This document shows, piece after piece, positions 6,999-15,022 of a stretch of DNA of 64,000 nt (positions are counted from its first letter, which is position 1; each line of letters opens with the position of its first letter). The DNA comes from an uncultured Bryobacteraceae bacterium (lineage in GTDB: Bacteria > Acidobacteriota > Terriglobia > Bryobacterales > Bryobacteraceae): contig CAKZUE010000026.1 of NCBI GenBank assembly GCA_937920635.1, positions 91,843-155,842 on the forward strand, in the 5' to 3' direction. Below the pieces are notes generated by a model, which saw nothing but the letters and a program-made list of their open reading frames with translations, did not search any database and was not told the origin of the DNA. The translations under genes and the position numbers were made by a program.

Positions 6999-9073
6999 GG
7001 GTGGGTTTCCACGGCGCGCGCCCCGGCATCCTGCACAGGCGCGGCCGGCAATTCGATGATAAATCGCGCGCCGGCCGGCGTGTTGTCCTCCACCCGGATC
7101 TGCGCATTGTGCTCCGCCACGATGTGGCTCACGATCGCCAGCCCGAGCCCCGTGCCCCGCCCCTTCGTGCTGAAATACGGCAGAAACAGCTTCTCCTTGT
7201 CCTCGGTGGAAATCCCGCAGCCTGTGTCGGCTACCTCCACCTCCACCGCATCGCCCGGCAGCGCCCGCGTCTCCACCAGCAGCTCCCGCACCGGCGAATC
7301 GCTCATCGCTTCCGCCGCGTTGTCGATCAGATTCACCAGCGCCCGCTTGAACTGCTCGCGGTCCAGCGGCGCCGCCGGCAAATCTCCGTCCAGCCGCAGC
7401 CGCACCGTGATCCCCTCCAGCCTTCCTTCGAACACCGCCAGCGCCTCCCGCACCACCGCATTCACGTCCGCCGGCTCCAGATGCGCCTCCGGAAACCGCG
7501 CGAACTGCGCAAACGCGTCCACCAGGTTCTTCACGCTGTCCACCTCCCGGTGGATCGTCGCGCAGCACTCCGTGATGATCCGCCGCACCTCCGGCGGCGG
7601 CGGCGCTTTCTCGATCTGCCGCAGGATCCGCTCCGCGCTCAGCGCGATCGGCGTGATCGGGTTCTTCAGCTCGTGCGCGATCCGCCGCGCCACTTCATGC
7701 CACGCCGCCGCCCGCTGCGCCCGCAAAATGTCGGTCGTGTCCTCCACCACCAGCACGAAGCCCGACGTTGTGGACGCCTCCAGCGCCGCCACTGTCAATG
7801 ACAGGTGGCGCGCGCCTTGCGGCGTCTCCACTTCGAACTGCCTCGATGCCGAACCCGTCCGCCGCGCCCGCTTCAGCAGCCGCAGAAATTCGCCTGCCCG
7901 ACCTCCCGGAATCAGATCTGTCAGCCGCATCCCCGCTTCGATCCGCCGCTCCGGCAGGATCTTCTGCATCGCGCTGTTCACCAGCAGCACTGTCATGTCA
8001 TGGCTCAGGCTGATGACGCCCGTCGGAATGCTCTCGAGCACCGCCTCAATGAACCGCCTCCGCCTTTCCAGCTCGTCCCGGTTCGCTTGCAGGTCCTCGG
8101 TCATCTCGTTGAACGCCCGCACCAGCGTCGCCAGTTCGTCCGTCGCCGCCACCTGCACCCGCCACGACAGATCCCCGCTCCGCACCGCCCGCGCCGCCTC
8201 CAACAGCGCCGTCACCGGCGCCGTGATCTGGCGCGCCAGAAACAGCGCCACCCACACCGCCACAAACAGCACGAACAGCGTGATCAGAAACAGCAGTTGC
8301 AGATAGAACCGCCGCGTCTCCTTCCGGCTCGCCGCCAGCCGGTCGTAGTCCCGCACCTGCTGCTGAATCTCCTTCTCCCGCGCCGCCAGGTCCACCGGCG
8401 TCCGGATCCGCACCACAAGCTGCCCGCCCGCTACCGGCGCTGTCCCGGTGTGTTCCGTGCCGCCCTCCGCCTGCCCGTCGCCCTGACACACTGTCAGGTG
8501 TCCGCCGTCCGGACGAACGAAGTGAATCTCCGTGGCGCCCGCGGTCTCGCACGCCTTCGAGAAAAACTCGGCCGGCGTCCCGCTGCCCGACAGGAACTCC
8601 CGGAACAGCGCGCTGTCTGCCAGCCACCGCGCCGCCACATCCGCCCGCCGTTGCGCCTCCGTGTCCATCGCCCGCCCGATCTCGGTCAGGTTCAGCTTGA
8701 TCCGCTCCGCCGGCCGGCTGAACCACTTGTCCAGGTTCCGGTTCAGCACCTCGAAGCTCCACAGGAACAGAAACACCGCCGGCAGCAGCGTCAGCCCCAA
8801 CGCTCCCACCAGGATCTTCGTCCGGATCCGCGTGCCTTCCACCCCGGCGCGCCGCGCGAAGTACAGCTTGATGGCATCCCGGAACAGGATGAACGCCAGC
8901 AGCACGGTCAGCAGGAAGATCAGGCTCGATAGTGCCCAGAAAACGTAGGTCTGCTCCGGATTCGCCGGACCCCGGTCGCTCACCGTGAACGAACCCTGCC
9001 ACACGACCAGCGCCAACAGAACGGCCAGCGCAATCAGTCCGGCGGAGAAGCGGAAACGGTGGCTCAATGGCAT
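6995..9073 (-). CDS. NtrY-like membrane sensor histidine kinase
   Basis: The 692-residue kinase has an N-terminal membrane bundle (hydrophobic stretches near residues 9-25, 46-65 and 87-105), an extracytoplasmic region of about 160 residues, a further membrane span near 270-290 (LLFLITLFVLFVAVWVALFL) and a HAMP linker. A PAS domain follows (about 345-440), then a HisKA domain with the phospho-accepting His467 in RRIAHELKNPITP. The HATPase domain carries the N box (LVNLIDNAAEAM), DTGCGIS and GTGLGLAIV. This is the order found in NtrY. It is coupled by a 4-base overlap to the NtrX-like regulator. The sensed signal cannot be read from the sequence. Confidence 0.92.
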   Translation of the reverse strand: MPLSHRFRFSAGLIALAVLLALVVWQGSFTVSDRGPANPEQTYVFWALSSLIFLLTVLLAFILFRDAIKLYFARRAGVEGTRIRTKILVGALGLTLLPAVFLFLWSFEVLNRNLDKWFSRPAERIKLNLTEIGRAMDTEAQRRADVAARWLADSALFREFLSGSGTPAEFFSKACETAGATEIHFVRPDGGHLTVCQGDGQAEGGTEHTGTAPVAGGQLVVRIRTPVDLAAREKEIQQQVRDYDRLAASRKETRRFYLQLLFLITLFVLFVAVWVALFLARQITAPVTALLEAARAVRSGDLSWRVQVAATDELATLVRAFNEMTEDLQANRDELERRRRFIEAVLESIPTGVISLSHDMTVLLVNSAMQKILPERRIEAGMRLTDLIPGGRAGEFLRLLKRARRTGSASRQFEVETPQGARHLSLTVAALEASTTSGFVLVVEDTTDILRAQRAAAWHEVARRIAHELKNPITPIALSAERILRQIEKAPPPPEVRRIITECCATIHREVDSVKNLVDAFAQFARFPEAHLEPADVNAVVREALAVFEGRLEGITVRLRLDGDLPAAPLDREQFKRALVNLIDNAAEAMSDSPVRELLVETRALPGDAVEVEVADTGCGISTEDKEKLFLPYFSTKGRGTGLGLAIVSHIVAEHNAQIRVEDNTPAGARFIIELPAAPVQDAGARAVETHP

Positions 9074-9162
9074 CGGCGGCCCTCGCGCCTTCCATCATAG
9101 GGGGCTCCGGCTGCCCGCGGAAGACCGTCGCGCCGGCGGGCCCTCACAGGCTCACTACCCCC

Positions 9163-9193
9163 TTGACTTCATTTGTATAGATTATGTTACGAT
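9163..9193 (+). promoter_or_regulatory. Putative sigma-70-type promoter of the TonB receptor gene
   Basis: A TTGACT box at 9163-9168 is followed by an AT-rich tract and a possible -10 region at 9187-9193 (TTACGAT). The spacing is 18-19 bases depending on which hexamer is taken, a little long. It is the only strongly AT-rich stretch in the gap and is oriented toward the receptor gene, leaving a leader of about 330 bases. Confidence 0.4.
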
Positions 9194-9251
9194 CATCACA
9201 GCGTTATCCCCCAGTCTTACAGGGGAGGTTGTTCTTTCAGCATGACATTGG

Positions 9252-9287
9252 CCTCAGGGACTCAAGAAATAAGCTGTGAGCCTGAGG
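9252..9287 (+). promoter_or_regulatory. Leader hairpin upstream of the TonB receptor gene
   Basis: CCTCAGG (9252-9258) pairs perfectly with CCTGAGG (9281-9287), and the inner CTCA (9261-9264) pairs with TGAG (9277-9280). The result is an 11-pair stem with a two-base GA bulge and a 12-base loop. No run of T follows, so it is not a terminator; it is a candidate 5' untranslated regulatory structure or protein-binding site. Confidence 0.4.
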
Positions 9288-9531
9288 AGAGGTTCAGGAC
9301 ACTGCGCGCGTCCCCGCGCGTAGATGCCTGCGCCCCCCGAGGAGGTAGTGCACGTTCTGTCCTCCCCGGGCCGCCTGCGAAGGAGCATCCTCGTCAGCGA
9401 AGCATCTACACATTCCCACTGCCCGCGGCGTTCACTCATTCGGCTTGTTCATTTCGTGACCCGGTCTCCGGTTCGGGCTGGGTGTCCTCCGCGGGCGGTT
9501 CCAAGAAGTTCCAACACCCAGGGAGGGATTT

Positions 9532-12500
9532 GTGACTATGAATCTCGCATCCAGCTTCAGGGGCGCCACAGGACGCTGGCTGGCGTTCGTGGCTCTTCTC
9601 GTACTGTGCACTATCTTTGCCGCCGCCCAGGAAACCACCGGCGGCATCCAAGGCGTAGTGACCGATCCGACCGGCGCCGTGATCCCCAACGCCACGGTGG
9701 AAATCAGCGGCGGTCCTCTGCCCCGTCCCATCACCTTGCAAACCGACTCCAGCGGCCAGTTCCTGCAACAGCAGTTGCCGGTCGGCATGTACACCGTCAC
9801 CGTGACGGCGCAGGGCTTCTCAACGGTCCGCAAGACCGACACCCCCGTCGTGCTCGGCCGCGCCACCCGCGTCGACTTCCGCCTCGAAGTCGGCAAGGTG
9901 ACCGAGAGCGTGGTCGTCAGCGCCGAAGCGGTGATGGTCGACACAACCTCATCGAGCTCGGCCATCAACGTCGACAAGACGTTTTTTGACCTGATCCCCA
10001 AGGGCCGCAGCTTTTACGATCTGATCAACATCGCCCCCGGCGCCCGCAATGAAGGCAAGGCCGGCGGCTTCCAGGTGGACGGCGCTTCCGGTTCGGAGAA
10101 CGCCTACTTCCTCGATGGCATGGAAGTGACCAACATCCAGACCGGCGTGCTCTCCGGCCAGAACCGCGTGCCCGTCGAGATGGTGCAGCAGGTCCAGGTG
10201 AAGAACGGTGTCATGGACGCCCAGTACGGCGGCGCCATGGGCGGCGTCGTCAACGCCGTCGTCCGCAGTGGCTCCAACGAGTGGCATGGCCAGGCGGGCT
10301 TCTACTTCGACAACGACAACATGTCGGCGCGCCTCCGGCCCACCCTGGAAATGGATCCCACCGACGATAGCCGCACCCGCGTCCGCTACTTCCAGAACAA
10401 GATGGATGATTATTCCACCTGGAACCCGGTCTTCAACATCGGCGGCTACATCCTCAAGAACAGGCTGTTCTATTTCGGCGGCTTCATGCCGTCGCTGACC
10501 ACCACCAACCGCACCGTGACCTTCCTGTCCAACAATCAAACGAGCACCTTCACGCAGAAGTACCGCCAGCACTACGCCGCCAATAAAATCGATTTCGCTC
10601 CGTTCAGCAAGCTGCGCATGAACATGAGCTGGGTGTGGAATCCCAACTATACCCGCGGCTTCCTGCCAGCCCGGCAGGGCACGGACTCGCCGAACCGCGA
10701 TTGGGCCAACCTCGGCAACTACCGCGCCGGCCAGATCCTCTCCGGACAGGCCGATTTCCTCGCCACCAGCAAGCTGATCCTGAGCTTCCGTGGCGGCTAC
10801 CAGTTCACCAACTACACCAACAACTACGCGCTGTCAAAGACGACCTTCATTTACAGCACGTCCAACCTGATGTTCCCGGATCTTCCGCCGGCCGTCCGCC
10901 TTACCAGCACCGGCTGGGTGCAGCAGGGCACCTCGAGCACGGATTACGACATCTACCGCCGCACCAACCTGAACGCCGACGGCAGCTATCTGTTGAACCT
11001 CGGCGGCCAGCACAACATCAAGGCCGGCTGGCAGTACAACAAGCTCGAAAACGACGTCAAGACGCTGACGTATCCCACCGGCTACTACCGGTTCTACTGG
11101 AACCAGTCCTGGCCGTGCATCACCAATCAGTGCGACACGGTCCCGGCTCAGTATAGGGTCCCCGGCACCAACCGCGTCCGCGGCACCTACGGCTACTATC
11201 GCTGGCTGACATTCGGCACCTTCGGCTACGCCTCCAGCAACAACCACGCGCTCTTTTTCCAGGACAACTGGCGCGTCAACAAGCACCTCACGCTGAACCT
11301 CGGTCTCCGCACCGAGCGCGAGTATCTGCCCAGCTACGAAAAGCAGGGCATCGCTGCCGCTCCTCCCATCAAGTTCACCTGGGGCGACAAGCTCAGCCCG
11401 CGCATCGGCGGGGCTTTCGATCCCAAGGGCGACGGCAAGATGCGCTTCTACGCCTCGTGGGGCTACTTCTACGACATGATGAAGTACGAGATGCCCCGCG
11501 GCAGCTTCGGCGGCGACATCTACCTCACTTCCTACCACGCTCTCGACGACCCCAACGTCTTCACCACGATGCGCACCTACGGCTACCCGGCCGACCCGCG
11601 CAAGCTCCCCGGCCAGTTCTTCGAGCTGGTTGATTGGCGCATCCCGTCCAACGACCCCAACTCCTGCGAGAAGAACCACCTGCCCTGCGAAGGCCAGACC
11701 ATCGAGCCGAATCTGAAGCCGATGAAGCAGCGCATGTTCGACCTCGGCTTCGACTACAGCCTCGATCCCACGCTGGTCGCCTCCGTCCGCTACACCAACC
11801 GCCGCCTCATCCGCACCATCGAGGACGTTGGCATCCTCGGCGAGGGTGGCGAGGTCTATTTCATCGCCAACCCCGGTTACGGCATCACCGCCGACCGCAA
11901 CTTCTGGGCTGCCGGCTTCCCGACCACCCCGAAAGCCCGGCGCGAGTATGACGCCATCGAGTTCCGCCTCGACAAGCGCTTCGCGAAAAACTATCAGTAC
12001 GCCCTCAGCTACACCTGGTCGCGTCTGTATGGCAATTACTCCGGTCTGGCCAGCTCGGACGAGAACGGCCGCACCAGCCCCAACGTGAACCGCTACTTCG
12101 ACGTCCCATGGCTCGCTTACACCGAGCAGGGCGTGATGTCAGAAGGCCGTCTGGCGACCGACCGTCCCCATACGCTGAAGTTCTTCGGCGGCTACACGCA
12201 CAGAAGCTTCCTGGGGTCGACGACGATTTCACCCAACGTCGCCGTCTACTCCGGCACCCCGCTGACCACCGAGCTCAACGCCATCTCCTCCACGCCCATC
12301 TATCCGTACAACCGCGGCGACATGGGCCGGACGCCTGTCTTCTACAACTTCGACCTCAACCTCATGCACGACTTCGTGCCTTTCTCGGCGCGGGAGAGCA
12401 TGAAGATCCGCTTCGAGTTCACGGTCTTCAACCTGTTCAACTCGAGCATCGTCACCAACAAAGACCAGGTGCTGCTGCACCCCGATGACAGCCAGATCCA

Positions 12501-12648
12501 GTTCGCCCACGAAGAGGACATCTTCAAAGGCTTCAACACGCTTAAGCTGATGAAGGATCAGAAGCTCCGCATCAGCCCGCTCTACGGGCTGGCCAGCTCC
12601 TTCCAGGGTCCGCGCTACGCCCGTCTTCAGCTCACCTTCTTCTTCTAG
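9532..12648 (+). CDS. Oar-like TonB-dependent outer-membrane receptor with carboxypeptidase-regulatory-like domain
   Basis: The 1038-residue outer-membrane protein has a signal peptide (hydrophobic WLAFVALLVLCTIFAAAQ, cleavage near AAAQ), then a carboxypeptidase-regulatory-like beta-sandwich (GGIQGVVTDPTGAVIPNATV, about 36-120). A TonB plug follows (QVDGASGSENAYFLDGMEV, about 175-195), then a long beta-barrel rich in aromatic pairs that ends in the outer-membrane signature LQLTFFF. This arrangement is characteristic of the large acidobacterial receptors thought to import oligosaccharides or peptides; the substrate is not visible. The ribosome site GGGAGGG (9521-9527) serves either the GTG at 9532 or the ATG at 9538. 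A strong terminator lies 24 bases after the stop. No transport partner gene adjoins it. Confidence 0.9.
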   Translation: MTMNLASSFRGATGRWLAFVALLVLCTIFAAAQETTGGIQGVVTDPTGAVIPNATVEISGGPLPRPITLQTDSSGQFLQQQLPVGMYTVTVTAQGFSTVRKTDTPVVLGRATRVDFRLEVGKVTESVVVSAEAVMVDTTSSSSAINVDKTFFDLIPKGRSFYDLINIAPGARNEGKAGGFQVDGASGSENAYFLDGMEVTNIQTGVLSGQNRVPVEMVQQVQVKNGVMDAQYGGAMGGVVNAVVRSGSNEWHGQAGFYFDNDNMSARLRPTLEMDPTDDSRTRVRYFQNKMDDYSTWNPVFNIGGYILKNRLFYFGGFMPSLTTTNRTVTFLSNNQTSTFTQKYRQHYAANKIDFAPFSKLRMNMSWVWNPNYTRGFLPARQGTDSPNRDWANLGNYRAGQILSGQADFLATSKLILSFRGGYQFTNYTNNYALSKTTFIYSTSNLMFPDLPPAVRLTSTGWVQQGTSSTDYDIYRRTNLNADGSYLLNLGGQHNIKAGWQYNKLENDVKTLTYPTGYYRFYWNQSWPCITNQCDTVPAQYRVPGTNRVRGTYGYYRWLTFGTFGYASSNNHALFFQDNWRVNKHLTLNLGLRTEREYLPSYEKQGIAAAPPIKFTWGDKLSPRIGGAFDPKGDGKMRFYASWGYFYDMMKYEMPRGSFGGDIYLTSYHALDDPNVFTTMRTYGYPADPRKLPGQFFELVDWRIPSNDPNSCEKNHLPCEGQTIEPNLKPMKQRMFDLGFDYSLDPTLVASVRYTNRRLIRTIEDVGILGEGGEVYFIANPGYGITADRNFWAAGFPTTPKARREYDAIEFRLDKRFAKNYQYALSYTWSRLYGNYSGLASSDENGRTSPNVNRYFDVPWLAYTEQGVMSEGRLATDRPHTLKFFGGYTHRSFLGSTTISPNVAVYSGTPLTTELNAISSTPIYPYNRGDMGRTPVFYNFDLNLMHDFVPFSARESMKIRFEFTVFNLFNSSIVTNKDQVLLHPDDSQIQFAHEEDIFKGFNTLKLMKDQKLRISPLYGLASSFQGPRYARLQLTFFF

Positions 12649-12671
12649 GAACCGGCGAGCCTCAACGGCCG

Positions 12672-12702
12672 AAAAGGCGCCCCCAACCGGGGCGCCTTTT
12701 TT
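12672..12702 (+). terminator. Rho-independent terminator of the TonB receptor gene
   Basis: AAAAGGCGCCCC (12672-12683) pairs with GGGGCGCC plus the following T run (12689-12702) around a five-base loop, giving a perfect GC-rich stem followed by six T. It lies directly behind the receptor gene. The A/T flanks could also let it act on the opposite strand. Confidence 0.9.
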
Positions 12703-12773
12703 GCTTGTCGGGGCGACCTTCCTGATCCGGCTCTTTCTAAAAACCCGGGAGACAAAAACCCGGGAAAAAACCC

Positions 12774-12806
12774 GGGACAGGCCCGCCCGGGCGCCAGTTT
12801 TGCGTG
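12774..12806 (+). repeat. REP-like dispersed repeat, copy A
   Basis: The 20-base core GGGACAGGCCCGCCCGGGCG (12774-12793) is identical to the cores at 24134, 24190 and 54831. It contains the perfect palindrome CGCCCGGGCG. A less conserved tail with TTTT and CGTG follows, as in the other copies. This copy sits between the receptor terminator and the transposase remnant. Confidence 0.75.
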
Positions 12807-13011
12807 ATTCGATCCCACCCGGGACCGCTCACCCCAAGCGGCCTCAGGCCGCTTCGCTCGCGGCACTGAAACAAGGGTACGCCCGCGCCAGCACGCTTCT
12901 GAGCCGCGAATGGACCGCGCGAAGCGTCCGAAGGGAGCAGCCCCAGGCCGCGGCTGGCGGCCAACGCCAGACAGGGCCCGCCGGCGCGGCGGATGCGGCA
13001 GCGGCTGGAGC

Positions 13012-13139
13012 GTGGAACCGGTGCTCGGACGGATCAAATCGATCCTCGGCTGCCGGAAACTTCTGCTGCGGGCCTGGCGGAAGTGCGGGGCGAGTGGCGC
13101 CTGACCCGCACGGCGATCGACCTGCGTCGGCAGTACAGG
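13012..13139 (+). pseudogene. Frameshifted C-terminal remnant of an IS1182-like DDE transposase
   Basis: One frame from 13012 reads VEPVLGRIKSILGCRKLLLR. In the next frame, from 13071, it continues GLAEVRGEWRLTRTAIDL. Joined, this matches the conserved end of IS1182/DDE_Tnp_1-type transposases (pattern VEPVFGQIK..GFR.FLLRGL.KVRGEW), with a single-base loss near 13070. The residues just before (ARRMRQRLE) fit the same family in a third frame. No inverted repeats or upstream catalytic domains remain, so this is an old fragment of an insertion sequence. The similarity was judged from memory of the family pattern. Confidence 0.6.
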
Positions 13140-13327
13140 ATGTGGTCGGCTGCCGTGGGGCAGGATCCCAATGGCCCGATCCAGCCTTGCCGCGCCTGCA
13201 AACCGCCCGATCCCCGCCGACGAAAACCGATCTGTCCAGCCATCTCCGCCGCGCCCGGTCAATATCATCAGGTTCAGCCCGGCAGACTCCCAGGCTGTGC
13301 CAGTTTGGCCGGTTGGGGGGTGGCGTG

Positions 13328-15022
13328 TCAGTACCGCCAGCTCTTCAGATCCGCGCCTGGCGGGTGATTCTTCTCGATCCGCTCCAGGATCCGGGGCAGG
13401 TACATCGTGTTGTAGCGAAGCCGGCTGATCGCATTGGACACGTTCGGATCTCCGTTCCAGCAATGCTCGAAGCGGTCGCCATAAGCCACGGTCGCCTCGG
13501 CAGGCGGATCCTTCAGCTTGTTAAGGGCTTCCTCCATCAGGTAGACGGCATTGTTCAGATAGTAGTTGTCCATGTCGCCCACATAGATGTGGATCTTGCC
13601 GCGCAGCTTTGGCCCGAGCCTGGCCCAGTCGCGCTCGAGAATATAGCGCAAGTCGTAGTTTTCCCGCCAGTATTCTGCCACTTTTTTGTCAATGACACCG
13701 GTGATTTTGTCAAAGATCCTTGCCGGATAGCCGTCGGAACCCACGGGTGAGTAGACCGCCTCCCAAATGTCGAATTGCTGGCCGCTGCGCGACTTCGTCC
13801 CAAGCGCCAGTTCCATCCGGTTCATCTGCTCCAGCGTGATGGAAACCTCGCCGAGCCAGTTGCGCTTGCCCGGGCGCGGCACCCGCAGGTGCGGTCCTTC
13901 CGTGTAGTACGCATTGCGGTCTTCGTAAAGATTGACCAGCGTATAAGCGCGGAAATCAATCGGATCCGGACAGGCGGCGAACGTCCCGTTGAAGTCATCG
14001 GGATAGAAAACCTGCGCCGCCAGCGCCTCCCAGCCGCCTGTCGAGCCCCCGTACGTAAAGCGGGCCCAGCCCTCTCCGATGCCGCGGAACCGGCGCTCGA
14101 TTTCCGGAACCAGCTCCCGCATGATGGCATCGCCATATGGGCCTAAATTGGCGGAATTGACAGCGTAGGAATCGTCGTAATACGGATTCGCATGCTGAAT
14201 CTCCACAATCAGAAATCGCGGGAAACCCGGCGAGGTCCATCTCTTGTAAAAATCGTAGGCTTCCTGTTGCTGGATGCGGTTGTAGCCCTGCAATCGGAAC
14301 CGTTCGCTGTAATCCGGCTTGAGATTCGGATCGGGCGGCTCGGTCCGGAAGCCGTCGAAATCATGCGGGAAGTGCCCGTGGAAAATCATCAGCGGGTAGC
14401 GGGCTTCCGGATGTTCATCGAAGCCGTGCGGCAGCAGCACGTGCGCTCCAAGAGAAACCGGGCGTCCCCAGAACTCGCTGAGCATCCGGCTTTGGATGCG
14501 GATGTGGCGGATGTACTTCGTGTCCTTTGGCGGCTCGATGGGGGGCATCGCCTCGTCCAGCGTGACCGCGATCGTGGCCGCGCGCGAAACCGCCGCCTGC
14601 CGAGGCTTCGAGAACAGGTTCCCTGGTGCGCGGTTCCACTGCCTGCCTTCGCCGCGATCCACCGGGAGCTTCAGCACGCGCCCGTCCTTCAGGCGGTAAG
14701 TATCGTAAATGTCGAGCACCGCCTGCACGAAATAGTTCCCCGCTTTGAGATCGGCGAGCCGATCGAGAGGATACCCGGGCGTATCGGGCCGGAACGTCAG
14801 GGTGGCGCCGGGACGCCATCCCTCCACATCCATGCCGAACACGATCTGCGTCTTCGGCCCGTCCGTGATCTGAAAACGCGGCTCGGCCGCGCCGTCCGTG
14901 GACAGCAGCAGGAGGAGCCGCCCGTCGAGAGGCTTCTGCGCGCGGCCGGCGGGCAGGGTGACCGTGAAGGTCTGCCCTGCCGCCGCCAGCGAGAGAAGAA
15001 CGAAGATTACCAGAGTTTGCAT
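13328..15022 (-). CDS. Secreted esterase-like alpha/beta hydrolase
   Basis: The 564-residue protein begins with a short signal peptide (MQTLVIFVLLSLAAAGQTF), so it probably acts in the periplasm or outside the cell. After a beta-rich N-terminal region (about 20-170) comes an alpha/beta hydrolase fold: YPLMIFHGHFPHDF near 220, then the nucleophile elbow YGGSTGGWEAL with Ser327. An aspartate in YVGDMDNYY and a histidine in FEHCWNGD are plausible remaining members of the triad. It resembles putative esterases of the enterochelin-esterase/feruloyl-esterase type, but the substrate is unknown. The start (ATG at 15020-15022) overlaps the end of the M13 peptidase gene by 16 bases and defines the signal peptide; longer frames lack one. 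Confidence 0.75.
   Translation of the reverse strand: MQTLVIFVLLSLAAAGQTFTVTLPAGRAQKPLDGRLLLLLSTDGAAEPRFQITDGPKTQIVFGMDVEGWRPGATLTFRPDTPGYPLDRLADLKAGNYFVQAVLDIYDTYRLKDGRVLKLPVDRGEGRQWNRAPGNLFSKPRQAAVSRAATIAVTLDEAMPPIEPPKDTKYIRHIRIQSRMLSEFWGRPVSLGAHVLLPHGFDEHPEARYPLMIFHGHFPHDFDGFRTEPPDPNLKPDYSERFRLQGYNRIQQQEAYDFYKRWTSPGFPRFLIVEIQHANPYYDDSYAVNSANLGPYGDAIMRELVPEIERRFRGIGEGWARFTYGGSTGGWEALAAQVFYPDDFNGTFAACPDPIDFRAYTLVNLYEDRNAYYTEGPHLRVPRPGKRNWLGEVSITLEQMNRMELALGTKSRSGQQFDIWEAVYSPVGSDGYPARIFDKITGVIDKKVAEYWRENYDLRYILERDWARLGPKLRGKIHIYVGDMDNYYLNNAVYLMEEALNKLKDPPAEATVAYGDRFEHCWNGDPNVSNAISRLRYNTMYLPRILERIEKNHPPGADLKSWRY

Larger units (their letters stand above)
9074..9531. other. 458-base leader/promoter region of the TonB receptor gene
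   Basis: This gap separates the divergent NtrY-like kinase gene (start 9073) from the TonB receptor gene (start 9532). It is locally AT-rich around 9160-9240, unlike its neighbours, and holds a promoter-like TTGACT, a short CCCC/GGGG inverted repeat near 9210-9225, and a longer hairpin at 9252-9287. A possible 97-codon leader frame begins at the ATG at 9242 and ends in a TGA that overlaps the GTG at 9532. No RNA gene or known riboswitch was recognised. Confidence 0.6.
12649..13327. other. 679-base gap with terminator, repeat copy and transposase remnant
   Basis: After the terminator come four CCCGGG-containing segments within about 60 bases (12743-12793). The last belongs to a dispersed repeat also found near 24.1 and 54.8 kb. 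From about 12960 to 13140 there is a decayed transposase tail. No intact gene was found; longer open frames here disagree with each other and look like chance in GC-rich DNA. Confidence 0.6.

Noticed and set aside
12701..13750. 349-codon plus-strand frame across the gap and into the esterase gene
   Set aside because: It crosses the repeat and transposase remnant and enters an opposite, well-supported gene; no consistent family signal.
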